This document shows, piece after piece, positions 8,021 through 17,051 of a stretch of 64,000 bases of DNA. The translations under genes and the position numbers were made by a program. The stretch's first letter is position 1. Each line of letters begins with the position of its first letter. The notes beneath the pieces are model-generated. The model saw only the letters and a list, made by a program, of their open reading frames with translations, was not told where the DNA came from and searched no databases. This DNA comes from UBA6144 sp964399165 (GTDB taxonomy: Bacteria > Bdellovibrionota > Bacteriovoracia > Bacteriovoracales > Bacteriovoracaceae): assembly GCA_964399165.1 (NCBI GenBank), contig CAYNPO010000014.1, forward strand, positions 1-64,000. The letters are read 5' to 3'.

Positions 8021-8895
8021 TTCCACGCGAGAGACCCGGCCAACAGGAGGGAGAAAGCCAAGAGGTGCAAGGAGGCTTTGCCCAGGAACGCGTTCATGGC
8101 CCGGGATGGCCGCGTGGCCGCGAGTCCTCGGCGGATTCTCACCGCCGCTGGCAAGGCGAGGCATGGGACGAGAGCGGGCCAGGGAGACCATGCCCACCAA
8201 GCCAATCCCAAGGCGTATGGGGCGAAGAGGCCCACGTCGATCACCCGGCGGATGAGACCTTCACCGTAGCGCGCGGCCAAGGTCCGCTTTCCGTGTTCGC
8301 GGTCGCCGTCCATGTCCCGCAGGTTGTTGATCGCGATCATGGTGACGCTGAGAAGCCCCACTTGTGTCCCCGCGAGGAAAGCCGCCACGGGCCAGGCGCC
8401 TGTGAGAGCGAAGGCGAGTCCGCACACGCCGACCCAGCCGAAGAAAACCAGCACGAAAATCTCGCCCAACCCGAGGTAGGCGAGGGGAAAAGGGCCAGCG
8501 GTGTACGCGATGGCCGCCACCACTGAGGCGACGCCGAGCCATGCCAAAGGCGCGCCCCCCGCCATCACCAAGGGCATTCCCGCCACGATGGCCACGCCCA
8601 CCGCCAGAAGGGCACCCGCCCACACGGACTGAGGGTCCAGCCAACCATTGGCGGTGGCCCGGGGGGGGCCGAGGCGGTCGGGGGTGTCGGCGCCCTTCTT
8701 GTAGTCGGCTACGTCGTTCACGAGGTTGGTGGCCACTTGCAAGCACAGCACGCAGGCGAGAGCGCACGCCACCAAGTACCAGGACACCGTGCCTTGGTGG
8801 TGAAGTGCGACGGCGCTGCCCACGAGAACCGGCGCGAGCGTCGCGGTCAGCGTGCGCGGGCGGGTGGCGAGCAGCCAGGCTTGCAGGGGGCGCAT
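8017..8895 (-). CDS. menA: 1,4-Dihydroxy-2-naphthoate polyprenyltransferase MenA
   Basis: MenA is an inner-membrane UbiA-family enzyme that attaches the isoprenoid tail to DHNA and forms demethylmenaquinone. The 292-residue protein has about nine hydrophobic segments. The first polyprenyl-diphosphate/Mg site is NLVNDVADYKKGADTPDR and the second is NNLRDMDGDREHGKRTLA. Its ATG at 8895 shares one base with the menB stop (TGATG). Confidence 0.95.
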   Translation of the reverse strand: MRPLQAWLLATRPRTLTATLAPVLVGSAVALHHQGTVSWYLVACALACVLCLQVATNLVNDVADYKKGADTPDRLGPPRATANGWLDPQSVWAGALLAVGVAIVAGMPLVMAGGAPLAWLGVASVVAAIAYTAGPFPLAYLGLGEIFVLVFFGWVGVCGLAFALTGAWPVAAFLAGTQVGLLSVTMIAINNLRDMDGDREHGKRTLAARYGEGLIRRVIDVGLFAPYALGLAWWAWSPWPALVPCLALPAAVRIRRGLAATRPSRAMNAFLGKASLHLLAFSLLLAGSLAWK

Positions 8896-9719
8896 CAAGG
8901 CACCCGGGGGAACTTCTTGAAGTTGGGTTTGCGTTTCTCGAGGAAGGCTTTCTTTCCTTCCTGCGCCTCTTCGCTCATGTAGTAGAGCATGGTGGCGTTG
9001 CCGGCGAGGTCGAGGAGTCCCATTTGGCCATCGCAGTCGGCGTTGAGCGCGGACTTGAGGCAACGGAGGGCGAGCGGCGACATCTCAAGCATCTCACGCG
9101 CCCACTGCAAAGTGGTGGCTTCCAGGTCCGCGTAAGGGACCACGGTGTTCACGAGGCCCATCTCCAACGCCTGTTTGGCGTCGTACTGGCGGCACATGAA
9201 CCAGATCTCACGGGCCTTCTTTTGGCCGATGATGCGGGCGAGGTAAGAGCTGCCCAGGCCCCCGTCGAATGAACCCACCTTCGGGCCGGTCTGTCCGAAG
9301 CGCGCGTTGTCCGCGGCGATGGTGATGTCGCACACCACGTGCAGCACGTGTCCGCCGCCGATGGCGTAGCCGGCCACCATGGCGATGACGGGCTTGGGCA
9401 TCTGGCGGATGAGCTTTTGCAGGTCGAGGACGTTGAGGCGCGGAGTCCCGCCGTCGGCGTCGATGTAGCCTTGGTCACCGCGGATGGACTGGTCGCCGCC
9501 GGAGCAGAAGGCGTCTTTGCCCTCGCCGCACAGAACGACCACGCCGATATCGGCGTCTTCGCGCAGGAGCATGAAGGCGTCGATCATTTCCTTCACGGTG
9601 GTGGGGCGGAAGGCGTTGCGTTTCTCAGGGCGGTTGATGGTCACCTTGGCGATCCCGTCCTCGGTGCGCTCGAGCTTGATGTCCTTGTAGGTTTTCATGG
9701 TTTTCCACAAAGTGCTCAT
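8895..9719 (-). CDS. menB: 1,4-Dihydroxy-2-naphthoyl-CoA synthase MenB
   Basis: MenB closes the naphthoquinol ring from o-succinylbenzoyl-CoA. The 274-residue protein is a crotonase-fold enzyme. Near residue 85 it has FCSGGDQSIRGDQGY, then the oxyanion-hole region AGYAIGGGHVLHVVCD, and the signature FGQTGPKVGSFDGGLGSSYL that separates MenB from ordinary enoyl-CoA hydratases. The ATG at 9719 follows AGGAGG by four bases and overlaps the menH stop (ATGA). Confidence 0.97.
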   Translation of the reverse strand: MSTLWKTMKTYKDIKLERTEDGIAKVTINRPEKRNAFRPTTVKEMIDAFMLLREDADIGVVVLCGEGKDAFCSGGDQSIRGDQGYIDADGGTPRLNVLDLQKLIRQMPKPVIAMVAGYAIGGGHVLHVVCDITIAADNARFGQTGPKVGSFDGGLGSSYLARIIGQKKAREIWFMCRQYDAKQALEMGLVNTVVPYADLEATTLQWAREMLEMSPLALRCLKSALNADCDGQMGLLDLAGNATMLYYMSEEAQEGKKAFLEKRKPNFKKFPRVP

Positions 9720-10429
9720 GGGACCTCCTGGTGGTCGTGGATGAAGGAAGCGACGAGGCTGGCGAGGGCAGCGGGCGCTTCGAGGGGGACGCGGTGTCCG
9801 GCCCCCGGTATAACAGCTTTTTTCACACGCTCTGGGAAGAGCGAAAGTCGTGAAACGAAAACCGCGTCCCGCTTGCCGGCCACGCAGAGGATCGGCGGGA
9901 GACGTGGATCTGAGAGGAGGGCTGGGAAAAAATCTTGCTGTCCCGTGCCAAGCCTGACGAGCACTTCCGCCCACGTCTGGCGGCCGGCTTTGTCGGGAAC
10001 CGTGATGACGGGGAGAGGGCCCCCGGCCAAGGCCGTGCGCCGGTTCCAGGCGGTCCAGAAAGCTTCCCAGTCGCGCAGGAGGAGCTGGGCCCACTCCGCA
10101 TCCTCGCGACGGCGCTCCACGCGCTCGTCCTCGGAGGGATATCCCGGATGGGCGGACACGGCGACGATGCCGCTAAAGGCTCCCGGCGCCGCCAGGGCAG
10201 CTTGCAAAGCCAGTCGCGCCCCCATGGAGTAACCGAGCAACCAAGGGCGGGTGCCGGAAGCCAGCGCCCGTTGCGCCAAGATTTCTCCGGCCTGCTGCAT
10301 CGAAGCGGCGCTCCGAACTTCATTCTGCCAATGGATGGTTTCCGCGTGGGCATCCAGGGCGCGAGGAAGTGTGCCGAAATGGGATTCGTCTCCGAGAAAG
10401 CCGGGGAGGAGCCATACGGGTGCGTTCAT
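9716..10429 (-). CDS. menH: SHCHC synthase MenH (alpha/beta hydrolase)
   Basis: MenH eliminates pyruvate from SEPHCHC to give SHCHC. The 237-residue alpha/beta hydrolase has an early LLPGFLGDESHF oxyanion loop, the nucleophile serine in LLGYSMGARLA and the catalytic histidine in GAGHRVPLE. I chose the ATG at 10429 because it forms an ATGA overlap with the menD stop. An alternative start four codons upstream gives an MGKI extension. It lies between menD and menB. Confidence 0.92.
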   Translation of the reverse strand: MNAPVWLLPGFLGDESHFGTLPRALDAHAETIHWQNEVRSAASMQQAGEILAQRALASGTRPWLLGYSMGARLALQAALAAPGAFSGIVAVSAHPGYPSEDERVERRREDAEWAQLLLRDWEAFWTAWNRRTALAGGPLPVITVPDKAGRQTWAEVLVRLGTGQQDFFPALLSDPRLPPILCVAGKRDAVFVSRLSLFPERVKKAVIPGAGHRVPLEAPAALASLVASFIHDHQEVP

Positions 10430-11967
10430 AATTTTTCCCAACGCTCGCGGAAGGCCCGGGTTTGACCTGCTTCGGGGCGTAATTCCACCACGGCATGGTC
10501 GCCGTCTATGGCGAAATTATGTCCGTGGGAGAGTCCCCACATCCGCGCAAACCCTTCGAAGCCTAGCTGGTGCACGTTGAGGAATCCTGGCGTGGGGAAC
10601 ATGCGCTCGAAGATGCGTCCGCCGTGGTTGTTCACCACCACGAGGCGGCTGCGCGTCCCCGGTGCCAGGTGGCGCACGGCCCAGGGACCCTGGAGGTCGT
10701 AAATGGTCGTGAGGTCCCCGAGCAGCGCCCAGTTCTCGGCGCCGTCGCGGCAATGACCATAGAAGGCGCTGACTTGACCGTCGATGCCGTTGAGGCCGCG
10801 GTTCTCCTGGATCTCGAAGGACTTCCGGCGGTCCGCGTGCTCGTTCCAGTCGCGCACGGGGCGGCTATTGCCGAGATAAACCATGGCTCCCGTCGCCGCG
10901 CGAATGGAAAGCCCGCGCACCAAGGCCGGCTCGGATTGGGGATACTCCGCGTGGAGCCCGTCCAATCGAAGCGCGGCGGCGACATCTTCCTGGTGGAAAT
11001 CGGCGCGCACGTCGCAACGGGGACCGGCTGCGCGCCAGCCTTCCAGCCAAGGGGCGAGCTCGCCCCGGTGCACGTCACGCCCGGGCAAGCCGCTCCAGGC
11101 GCTACGGCCCACTGTGAGAAGCGGGCCTTCCCATTTCTCCAGATCACGCCACAGCCGCCAAGAGGGAACGCCCCCGAGCCTGAGCACGCCGTCGAAGCGT
11201 CCAGACCGGAACCAGCTGCGCACCACCCGGTCCGCCGCCCGCGCGAACATCGGCGCGTCCACATGTCGCAGGCCGGAGCTGGCTTCCGCCAGCACGGGGG
11301 CCCCGTACCAGCGGCAGAACGCCTCCACGCTCGGGCGCTCTTCCGGCGCCAAAGCGCCCAAGAGAACGAGAGGATTCTTCCAAGTGGGGTACGCCACTTC
11401 CGCCGGTGCACGGGAGGTGGGAGGCGAGAGGTCAGCCGCCGGGGCCGGCAACGCCACCGGCGCTTCCACCCAACGGGGTTCCTGGAAACAAAGATTCAAA
11501 TGTAGGGGCGAGCGACGATCCCACCCATCGTGCCAGTCCGGGAAAACTTCGCCTTCCTCCCAATCCACTACCGTGGGCGCATACCGCGTGAAAAGTCCCA
11601 CCTGCCACATGCTCTGGGGGGAACCGGAACCCCGGTGGCTCCGTGGCCGGTCGGCGGTGAGGAGGATCAGTGGCACGCCGTTGGCGTGGGCCTCGATGGC
11701 CGCGGGTAGGAGTTCCGCCGCGGCGGTGCCGGAGGTGACGCTTACGGCGACGGGCCGCCCATCCCGGCGGGCGCGGGCCAGAGCGAAGAATGCGGCTGAG
11801 CGCTCATCCACGAAGGAAGGCGCTTCCATGCCCCAGGCCGTGGTGGCGAGCTCCAGCGCCTGCACCAGGGGGGCGTTGCGCCCGCCGGGGCACACCACCA
11901 CCGTGCGCACCCCCAGGGAGCGCAAACGTGAGAGGCAACTAACGGCGCCGTCTAGGCCAGTCCCCAT
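10426..11967 (-). CDS. menD: SEPHCHC synthase MenD (thiamine-diphosphate enzyme)
   Basis: MenD joins isochorismate and 2-oxoglutarate in a ThDP-dependent Stetter-type reaction. The 513-residue protein has the N-terminal PYR domain with the cofactor-activating glutamate in SFVDERSAAFFALARA and the following SVTSGTAAAELLPA. The PP domain near the C-terminus contains LLGDLTTIYDLQ and VVNNHGGRIF, which bind ThDP-Mg. It is slightly shorter than E. coli MenD (556 residues). It overlaps the end of menF by 16 bases. Confidence 0.95.
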   Translation of the reverse strand: MGTGLDGAVSCLSRLRSLGVRTVVVCPGGRNAPLVQALELATTAWGMEAPSFVDERSAAFFALARARRDGRPVAVSVTSGTAAAELLPAAIEAHANGVPLILLTADRPRSHRGSGSPQSMWQVGLFTRYAPTVVDWEEGEVFPDWHDGWDRRSPLHLNLCFQEPRWVEAPVALPAPAADLSPPTSRAPAEVAYPTWKNPLVLLGALAPEERPSVEAFCRWYGAPVLAEASSGLRHVDAPMFARAADRVVRSWFRSGRFDGVLRLGGVPSWRLWRDLEKWEGPLLTVGRSAWSGLPGRDVHRGELAPWLEGWRAAGPRCDVRADFHQEDVAAALRLDGLHAEYPQSEPALVRGLSIRAATGAMVYLGNSRPVRDWNEHADRRKSFEIQENRGLNGIDGQVSAFYGHCRDGAENWALLGDLTTIYDLQGPWAVRHLAPGTRSRLVVVNNHGGRIFERMFPTPGFLNVHQLGFEGFARMWGLSHGHNFAIDGDHAVVELRPEAGQTRAFRERWEKL

Positions 11968-12974
11968 CCTTCCCTCACGCTGTGGATTTTCGCTTGGATC
12001 TCATCCCACTCGGCCCCTTCTTCGGATCCGGCTACCACGCCACAGCCGGCGGGGACCCATACATGGTTCTCCCGCAGGCGGACTTGGCGAATGCCCACTA
12101 GCGCCCAAGCGCGCCCGTCCCGGTGTCGCACCACCCAGGGCGCGGCGAAGTCAGCGCGGGTTTCATGGCCTGGAAGCGCGTCCAACCAGGCGCGGGTTTC
12201 GTCGGAACGCGGGAAGACGCCCACTGCGGGAGTGGGGTGCAGGCGCTCCACCAACTCCAGCGGATCCAGGGCGCGGTTGGCACGCAAAGTGATGGGCGTA
12301 CGCAGATGTTCCAACGCCCCGGCTTTGGCCCAAGCGGTATCACCCAAAACCACGTCCCCATGGGGATCCAAGCGCGAGACGATGTCATCCACCACCAAGC
12401 GGTGTTCGTGTTGCTCTTTTTCCTCAATGCCGGACTCGCGCTTCTGCGCGGCCCACCGGGTTCCGGCCACTGCCATGGTGTGGAGCACCCGTCCACCAGC
12501 GTCCAGGCGGAACAGCCACTCGGGTGAAGCCCCCAGGACGCTTTCCCCCGCCAACTCGGCCCCATAGGCGGCAAGTTCTTTTCCGAGAGCGCGCACCCGC
12601 GGGAGGAGTTTCTCCCACTGGGGGCGGGCATTGGGCAGTGGCGCGGATTGGGCCGCCCAAGGCACCCCTTTTTGGGCCTTCTTTCCCTGGATCAGGCGCT
12701 GCAAACCGTCGAAAGCACGGCTGAACTCTTCCCGTGGAGAGGGCATCCACTGCAAATCACGAGGGGAATCGGGCTTGCGGGACCCGGCCAATCCTTCACG
12801 GTCCACCAGTCTGAGGCTCGCCGCGGTAAGAAAGCTTGGACGAACGCCTTCAAGAGGTTTAAAAGGCAGGATGGCGACCCCCCATTCCGCGTCTGGAGAA
12901 GCCTCAAACCAAGGCCCTTCACCGCACAGGATGAGATCGGGGGAAAGCTCCAAAAAGAAACGTCCTTCCAGCAT
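11952..12974 (-). CDS. menF: Isochorismate synthase MenF
   Basis: MenF converts chorismate to isochorismate, the first committed menaquinone step. The 340-residue product is a chorismate-binding enzyme. Its signatures include EKEQHEHRLVVDDI, LHPTPAVGVFPR and VVAGSEEGAEWDE near the C-terminus. It is shorter than E. coli MenF (431 residues), mostly at the N-terminus. The ATG at 12974 lacks a clear Shine-Dalgarno. It is the first gene of the men operon and diverges from the DAHP synthase across 27 bp, so its promoter probably lies inside that gene or in the gap. Confidence 0.92.
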   Translation of the reverse strand: MLEGRFFLELSPDLILCGEGPWFEASPDAEWGVAILPFKPLEGVRPSFLTAASLRLVDREGLAGSRKPDSPRDLQWMPSPREEFSRAFDGLQRLIQGKKAQKGVPWAAQSAPLPNARPQWEKLLPRVRALGKELAAYGAELAGESVLGASPEWLFRLDAGGRVLHTMAVAGTRWAAQKRESGIEEKEQHEHRLVVDDIVSRLDPHGDVVLGDTAWAKAGALEHLRTPITLRANRALDPLELVERLHPTPAVGVFPRSDETRAWLDALPGHETRADFAAPWVVRHRDGRAWALVGIRQVRLRENHVWVPAGCGVVAGSEEGAEWDEIQAKIHSVREGWGLA

Positions 12975-13001
12975 GGGAGGGCACTATAGGGAGGAGCCTG
13001 T

Positions 13002-13799
13002 ATGAATGTAAAGTTCGCAGGACTCGATATCGGGGGCCGAAATTTCACCGTCATCGCCGGCCCTTGCGCGGTGGAGACCGAAGACCAGCTCATGCAGGCC
13101 GCGAACGCCGTCAAGGCCGCGGGAGCGCACGTCCTGCGCGGGGGGCTCTTCAAGCTGCGCACCCGCCCCGACGCCTTCCAGGGTCTTGGCCGCGACGGCC
13201 TTCCCATCGTCAAGACCGCCAAGCAAAAGACCGGCCTGCCGTTCTTGACCGAAGTGACGTCCGTGTCCCAGGTGGAGATGCTCGCCGAGAACTGCGACAT
13301 CATCATGGTCGGAACCCGCAACATGTACAATTACGACTTGCTGAAGGAACTCGGTCGCGTGAAAGTGCCCGTGGTCCTGAAACGCGGCATGTCCGCCAAG
13401 GTAGAAGAGTGGATGCTCGCCGCCGAGTACATCGCCCGCGGCGGCAATGACAAAATCATCTTGTGCGAGCGCGGGATCCGCACCTTCGAAACCGCCACTC
13501 GCAATACGCTGGATCTCGCCGGCGCCCTCTGGGCCAAGCAACGTTCCGCCCTGCCCGTGATCGTGGATCCGAGCCACGGCACCGGCATTCCCGCCTTGAT
13601 CCCCGGCATGGCCGCCGCCGCGCTCGCCGCGGGCCTCGACGGCGTGATGATTGAGGTCCACCCCATGCCCAGCGCCGCCCTCTCCGACGGCAGCCAGGCC
13701 CTGACCACCGAGCAATTCTCCGACCTCATGGCGAAACTCAAAAAGTTGGGCGAGGTCTGTAACCGCCCTTTGACGCCGCCCCCGGGGGGCTGGGCGTGA
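13002..13799 (+). CDS. aroF: 3-Deoxy-7-phosphoheptulonate (DAHP) synthase, type I-beta
   Basis: The enzyme condenses phosphoenolpyruvate with erythrose-4-phosphate, opening the shikimate pathway that ends in chorismate, the MenF substrate. The 265-residue barrel has GGRNFTVIAGPCAVE at the start, LRGGLFKLRTRP for phosphate and PEP binding, LKRGMSAKVEEW, and the metal/substrate motif VDPSHGTG. It is a compact catalytic core with no fused ACT, chorismate-mutase or ferredoxin-like regulatory domain, so feedback control by such a domain is not expected. A GGGAGGAG ribosome site precedes the ATG. Its last four bases overlap ubiE/menG (GTGA). Confidence 0.93.
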   Translation: MNVKFAGLDIGGRNFTVIAGPCAVETEDQLMQAANAVKAAGAHVLRGGLFKLRTRPDAFQGLGRDGLPIVKTAKQKTGLPFLTEVTSVSQVEMLAENCDIIMVGTRNMYNYDLLKELGRVKVPVVLKRGMSAKVEEWMLAAEYIARGGNDKIILCERGIRTFETATRNTLDLAGALWAKQRSALPVIVDPSHGTGIPALIPGMAAAALAAGLDGVMIEVHPMPSAALSDGSQALTTEQFSDLMAKLKKLGEVCNRPLTPPPGGWA

Positions 13800-14509
13800 G
13801 CCACGCCACCGCCAACAAGGCCGAGAAAGTCCAAAGCATCTTCGCCACCATCGCCCCCCGCTACGACCTCGCCAACGACGTCATCTCGCTGGGTCGCTCC
13901 CACGCCTGGCGCGCCGAGGCCGTGCGCCTCTCCGGCGCCCGCCAAGGCCACTCCGTCTTAGACGTCGCCACCGGCACCGGCGACCTGGCCATCGCCTTCA
14001 AAAAAGTTGTGGGTGCCAACGGCCGCGTGGTCGGCGTGGACTTCTGCCCCGAGATGTTGGCTCCCGCCCCCGCCAAGGCCCGCTCCCGCGGGCTCGAGAT
14101 CGAGTTCAAGCAGGGCGACGCCACCGCCCTCGAGTTCATGGACGCCATGTTCGACGTGGTCAGCATCGCCTGGGGCTTAAGGAACGTCGCCGACACCGCC
14201 AAGGCCGTGCGCGAGATGTCCCGGGTACTCAAGCCCGGCGGCCGCCTGGTAGTGCTGGAGACCGGCCGCTCCGAGTGGCCAGTGTTCCGCCACGCCGTGG
14301 ACTTCTACACCGCCAAGGTGATGCCCGTGTTCGGTGGTATCCTCACCGGTTCCACCGATTCTTACCGCTACCTGGACGGGTCCTCCCGCGAGTTTCCTTA
14401 CGGTGATAAGCTTGTTCAATTACTCAAGCGCGAGGGGGGCTTCGCCTCCGTCACGGCCCATCCGTTGTTCGGAGGCGTTAGCTACGTCTATGAGTGTCGC
14501 AAAGCCTGA
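13796..14509 (+). CDS. ubiE: Demethylmenaquinone methyltransferase MenG/UbiE
   Basis: The enzyme methylates demethylmenaquinone with S-adenosylmethionine, the last step of menaquinone synthesis. The 237-residue class I methyltransferase starts with NKAEKVQSIFATIAPRYDLAND, the UbiE signature, then has the SAM loop VLDVATGTGDLAIAF and the second UbiE motif near FDVVSIAWGLRNVAD. The GTG start overlaps the DAHP synthase stop (GTGA). With a full men operon next door a MenG role is more likely than a ubiquinone role. It meets the carbonic anhydrase tail to tail with no gap. Confidence 0.96.
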   Translation: MSHATANKAEKVQSIFATIAPRYDLANDVISLGRSHAWRAEAVRLSGARQGHSVLDVATGTGDLAIAFKKVVGANGRVVGVDFCPEMLAPAPAKARSRGLEIEFKQGDATALEFMDAMFDVVSIAWGLRNVADTAKAVREMSRVLKPGGRLVVLETGRSEWPVFRHAVDFYTAKVMPVFGGILTGSTDSYRYLDGSSREFPYGDKLVQLLKREGGFASVTAHPLFGGVSYVYECRKA

Positions 14510-15139
14510 TCAAAACTCGTAGCGATACACGGGCTCAATGGGATAGCTCTTGTCGATGGTCACCAGCTCCTTCAGGAGCCCGGTGGCCATGTCGAAGACC
14601 CAACCGTGGAGGTAAAGGTCCTTCCCCTTGGCCCAGGCCCGCTGGACGATGGCTGTGTGGGTGAGGTTCTTCGCCTGCTCGATGGTGTTGAGTTCCACCA
14701 AACGGTTCGTGCGGGCGTCCTCGCCCTCGATGCGCTGGAGCTCGGACCAATTCACGTTGGCGATGTCCTTGATGTTCCGGAGCCACTTGTCGATGGGCCC
14801 CAAGGACTGGTGGGTGAGGGAGGCTTTCACGCCGCCGCAGCCGTAGTGGCCGCAGATGATGATATGTTTCACCCCCAGGTGATCCACGGCGTACTCCACC
14901 ACGCTCATGAGGCTCAGGTCGGTGTGGATCACCAGGTTGGCGATGTTGCGCGCGACGAACATCTCGCCCGGGTTGCAGCCAGTGATCTCGTTGGGCGGAA
15001 CGCGCGAGTCGGAGCAACCGATCCAGAGGAATGTGGGCTGCTGGCCCTTGGCCATTTCCTTGAAGTAGGTGGGGTTGACCACGGTCTTTTCTTGGACCCA
15101 GGCCTTGTTCTCGAGCATCAGGCGGTTGGCGTCTTTCAT
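14510..15139 (-). CDS. can: Beta-class carbonic anhydrase
   Basis: The enzyme interconverts CO2 and bicarbonate in the cytoplasm. The 209-residue protein carries the beta-class zinc site: Cys and Asp in WIGCSDSRVPPNEI and His and Cys in IICGHYGCGGVKAS. The C-terminus LYLHGWVFDMATGLLKEL matches E. coli Can. It starts 3 bp after the stop of the SulP gene, whose AAGGAGTAA end doubles as the ribosome site. The pair is therefore co-translated, and a bicarbonate supply role is likely. Confidence 0.96.
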   Translation of the reverse strand: MKDANRLMLENKAWVQEKTVVNPTYFKEMAKGQQPTFLWIGCSDSRVPPNEITGCNPGEMFVARNIANLVIHTDLSLMSVVEYAVDHLGVKHIIICGHYGCGGVKASLTHQSLGPIDKWLRNIKDIANVNWSELQRIEGEDARTNRLVELNTIEQAKNLTHTAIVQRAWAKGKDLYLHGWVFDMATGLLKELVTIDKSYPIEPVYRYEF

Positions 15140-15142
15140 GGC

Positions 15143-16675
15143 TTACTCCTTAAACAGCGCGCAGAGCGCGAGGGGGGATTTCTGCAGGCGCACGGTTATG
15201 CGGCGCCCGGGGGCGGACTCGAGGAAGTCTTCCACGAGCTCGACGATGTCATGGTCAATACTGATGGAGCGGGACCCGTCCAATACCACGCTCGTGCCGT
15301 CGGGCAGGTCCCGCAAGATGGCGCGGATGCGCGCTTTTTGAAGGAAGGAGATGTCCTTGTGGAAGCGCAGGAGCACTTCGCCGTCCTGGCGTATCACCAT
15401 CAACGCGGCCTTTGCGTTGGCCCGCAGCACGAAGAACAGTCCCACCATCAGCCCGATGCCGATGCCGGTGAGAAGGTCCGTGAGGAGGATGGCCACCACG
15501 GTCGTGGTGAACGGGACGAACTGGGATCTCCCCCGGCGCCACTCTTGGACGAAGAGCTTCGGAGAGGCGAGTTTCCAACCTACCAGCAACAGCACCGCCG
15601 CCAACGCGGAGAGCGGGATCCGGTTGAGCACGTGGGGGAAGAAGATGACGGCCGCCAGAAGCCACACACCGTGCATGAAGGCCGAAGAGCGATGGAGCCC
15701 CCCGCCGGCGACGTTGGCGGAAGTGCGCACGATCACCGCTGTCATGGGCAATCCGCCCAGAAGGCCCGAGATCAAATTCGCGACGCCTTGTCCGCGCAGT
15801 TCCTTGTTCTTGCGCGAAAGACGCTTGAGGGGGTCAATTTTGTCGGCGGCATCCAGTGATAGGAGAGTCTCCAGGGAGGCGACGATTGCGAGAGTGAGGG
15901 CGACTTTCCAAACTTTCGGGTTGGCCATCGCCTCCCACTGGGGCGCAGAGAATCCGGCCAGGAAGCTTCCGATGCCGCCCGCGAAGGGCAGGCGAACTAA
16001 GTGGTCGTTGTCGATGCGCAGGGCCTCGGAGCCCGCGAACAACGTCTCGTTGAGCAACACGCCCACGACCACGGCCACCAGGGCGCTCGGAACCAGGGCC
16101 ACTTTGGGCAAACGCTTCACTAAGAACTTATCCCAGAAAAGCATGAGGCCCAGGGCGGTTGTGGAGACCAGGGTCGCGCCCCAGTGCAGCCTCTGCCATC
16201 CGTGGAGAAGACCGCTGAGCGTGTTCTCGCCGTCAATGTCGCCGAAGCTTTCGTCTCCCATGTAGTCGGCATCCCAGCCGACGGCGTGGGGCAACTGTTT
16301 CAGGATGAGAATGAGGCCGATGGCGGCGAGCATGCCCTTGATGACGGCGGTGGGGAAGAAGTTCCCCAACTCACCGGCCTTTAACAGACCGAGCGCCAGC
16401 TGCATCACACCGGCCAAGGCCACGGCTGCGGTGAAAGGGGCGAATCCCCCCAAATCGGCGATGGCCGCGGCGACGATGGTGGTGAGGCCCGCGGCTGGGC
16501 CGGAGACAGAAACTTCAGAGCCACCCAGGAGTCCCAAAACGGTCCCCCCAAGGATGCCGGCGATGATGCCGGAAGAGAGAGGGGCGCCGGAGGCCAAGGC
16601 GATGCCCAGGCAGAGGGGGAGCGCGACTAAGAATACGACGACGGAAGCACGAAAATCGGCGGCGGTGAAACGCAT
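15143..16675 (-). CDS. SulP-family anion transporter, probably bicarbonate
   Basis: The 510-residue inner-membrane protein begins with a SulP signature (VFLVALPLCLGIALASGAP) and has about 11-12 membrane helices. The last ~90 residues form a cytoplasmic STAS-like domain (SVVLDGSRSISIDHD). SulP proteins carry sulfate, bicarbonate or dicarboxylates. The tight 3-bp link to the carbonic anhydrase favours bicarbonate, as in BicA-like systems, but this is inference from context. The ATG at 16675 follows AGAGGA. Confidence 0.9.
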   Translation of the reverse strand: MRFTAADFRASVVVFLVALPLCLGIALASGAPLSSGIIAGILGGTVLGLLGGSEVSVSGPAAGLTTIVAAAIADLGGFAPFTAAVALAGVMQLALGLLKAGELGNFFPTAVIKGMLAAIGLILILKQLPHAVGWDADYMGDESFGDIDGENTLSGLLHGWQRLHWGATLVSTTALGLMLFWDKFLVKRLPKVALVPSALVAVVVGVLLNETLFAGSEALRIDNDHLVRLPFAGGIGSFLAGFSAPQWEAMANPKVWKVALTLAIVASLETLLSLDAADKIDPLKRLSRKNKELRGQGVANLISGLLGGLPMTAVIVRTSANVAGGGLHRSSAFMHGVWLLAAVIFFPHVLNRIPLSALAAVLLLVGWKLASPKLFVQEWRRGRSQFVPFTTTVVAILLTDLLTGIGIGLMVGLFFVLRANAKAALMVIRQDGEVLLRFHKDISFLQKARIRAILRDLPDGTSVVLDGSRSISIDHDIVELVEDFLESAPGRRITVRLQKSPLALCALFKE

Positions 16676-16720
16676 GGGAGATCCTCTAAATCGAGTTCTA
16701 AGAATCGGAAGGGGGGCCGT

Positions 16721-16996
16721 TCAGGACCGACTGGGAGGGCGGGGGATCGCGCGGGGATGGTATTGGGAGAGCAGGAGACGGGGTGGGAGCCAGCCCAGGC
16801 TCGCGAAGCTGTCATTGGCCGGGGCTGTGTGATGTGAGAGAGGAACGGCCTTCAGCGTGTGGTCTTCAACGTTCTCGATGTTTTCCACGGGGGCGCTGCT
16901 ACCTGGGGCCATCGCTCCGGGATTGGGGACGATGGCAGCCAGGGCGAGAGAAGCTGTGAAAACAACCAGGAGGGAGAGGGCCTTCAAAAGGGACAT
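16721..16996 (-). CDS. Small secreted protein of unknown function
   Basis: The 91-residue product begins MSLLKALSLLVVFTASLALA, a convincing Sec signal peptide that would be cleaved after ALA, leaving about 70 residues rich in proline, serine and histidine. I recognise no domain. It precedes the SulP/carbonic anhydrase pair by 45 bp on the same strand and may share its transcript. The Shine-Dalgarno is weak. Confidence 0.5.
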   Translation of the reverse strand: MSLLKALSLLVVFTASLALAAIVPNPGAMAPGSSAPVENIENVEDHTLKAVPLSHHTAPANDSFASLGWLPPRLLLSQYHPRAIPRPPSRS

Positions 16997-17051
16997 GAAG
17001 GGATATTAATCTAAAACGCGATTGAGGGGAACCGGGGAAGTCCGCAATTTT

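Noticed and set aside
12982..12993. Twelve bases identical to the core of a T7 phage promoter (CACTATAGGGAG) just before the DAHP synthase start
   Set aside because: The upstream recognition half of a T7 promoter is absent, no phage genes are nearby, and the purine-rich end is explained by the GGGAGGAG ribosome site.
14606..15859. Long open frame on the plus strand opposite the carbonic anhydrase and SulP genes
   Set aside because: It is antisense to two clear genes and has the Val/Gly/His-rich composition expected from the reverse strand of GC-rich codons.
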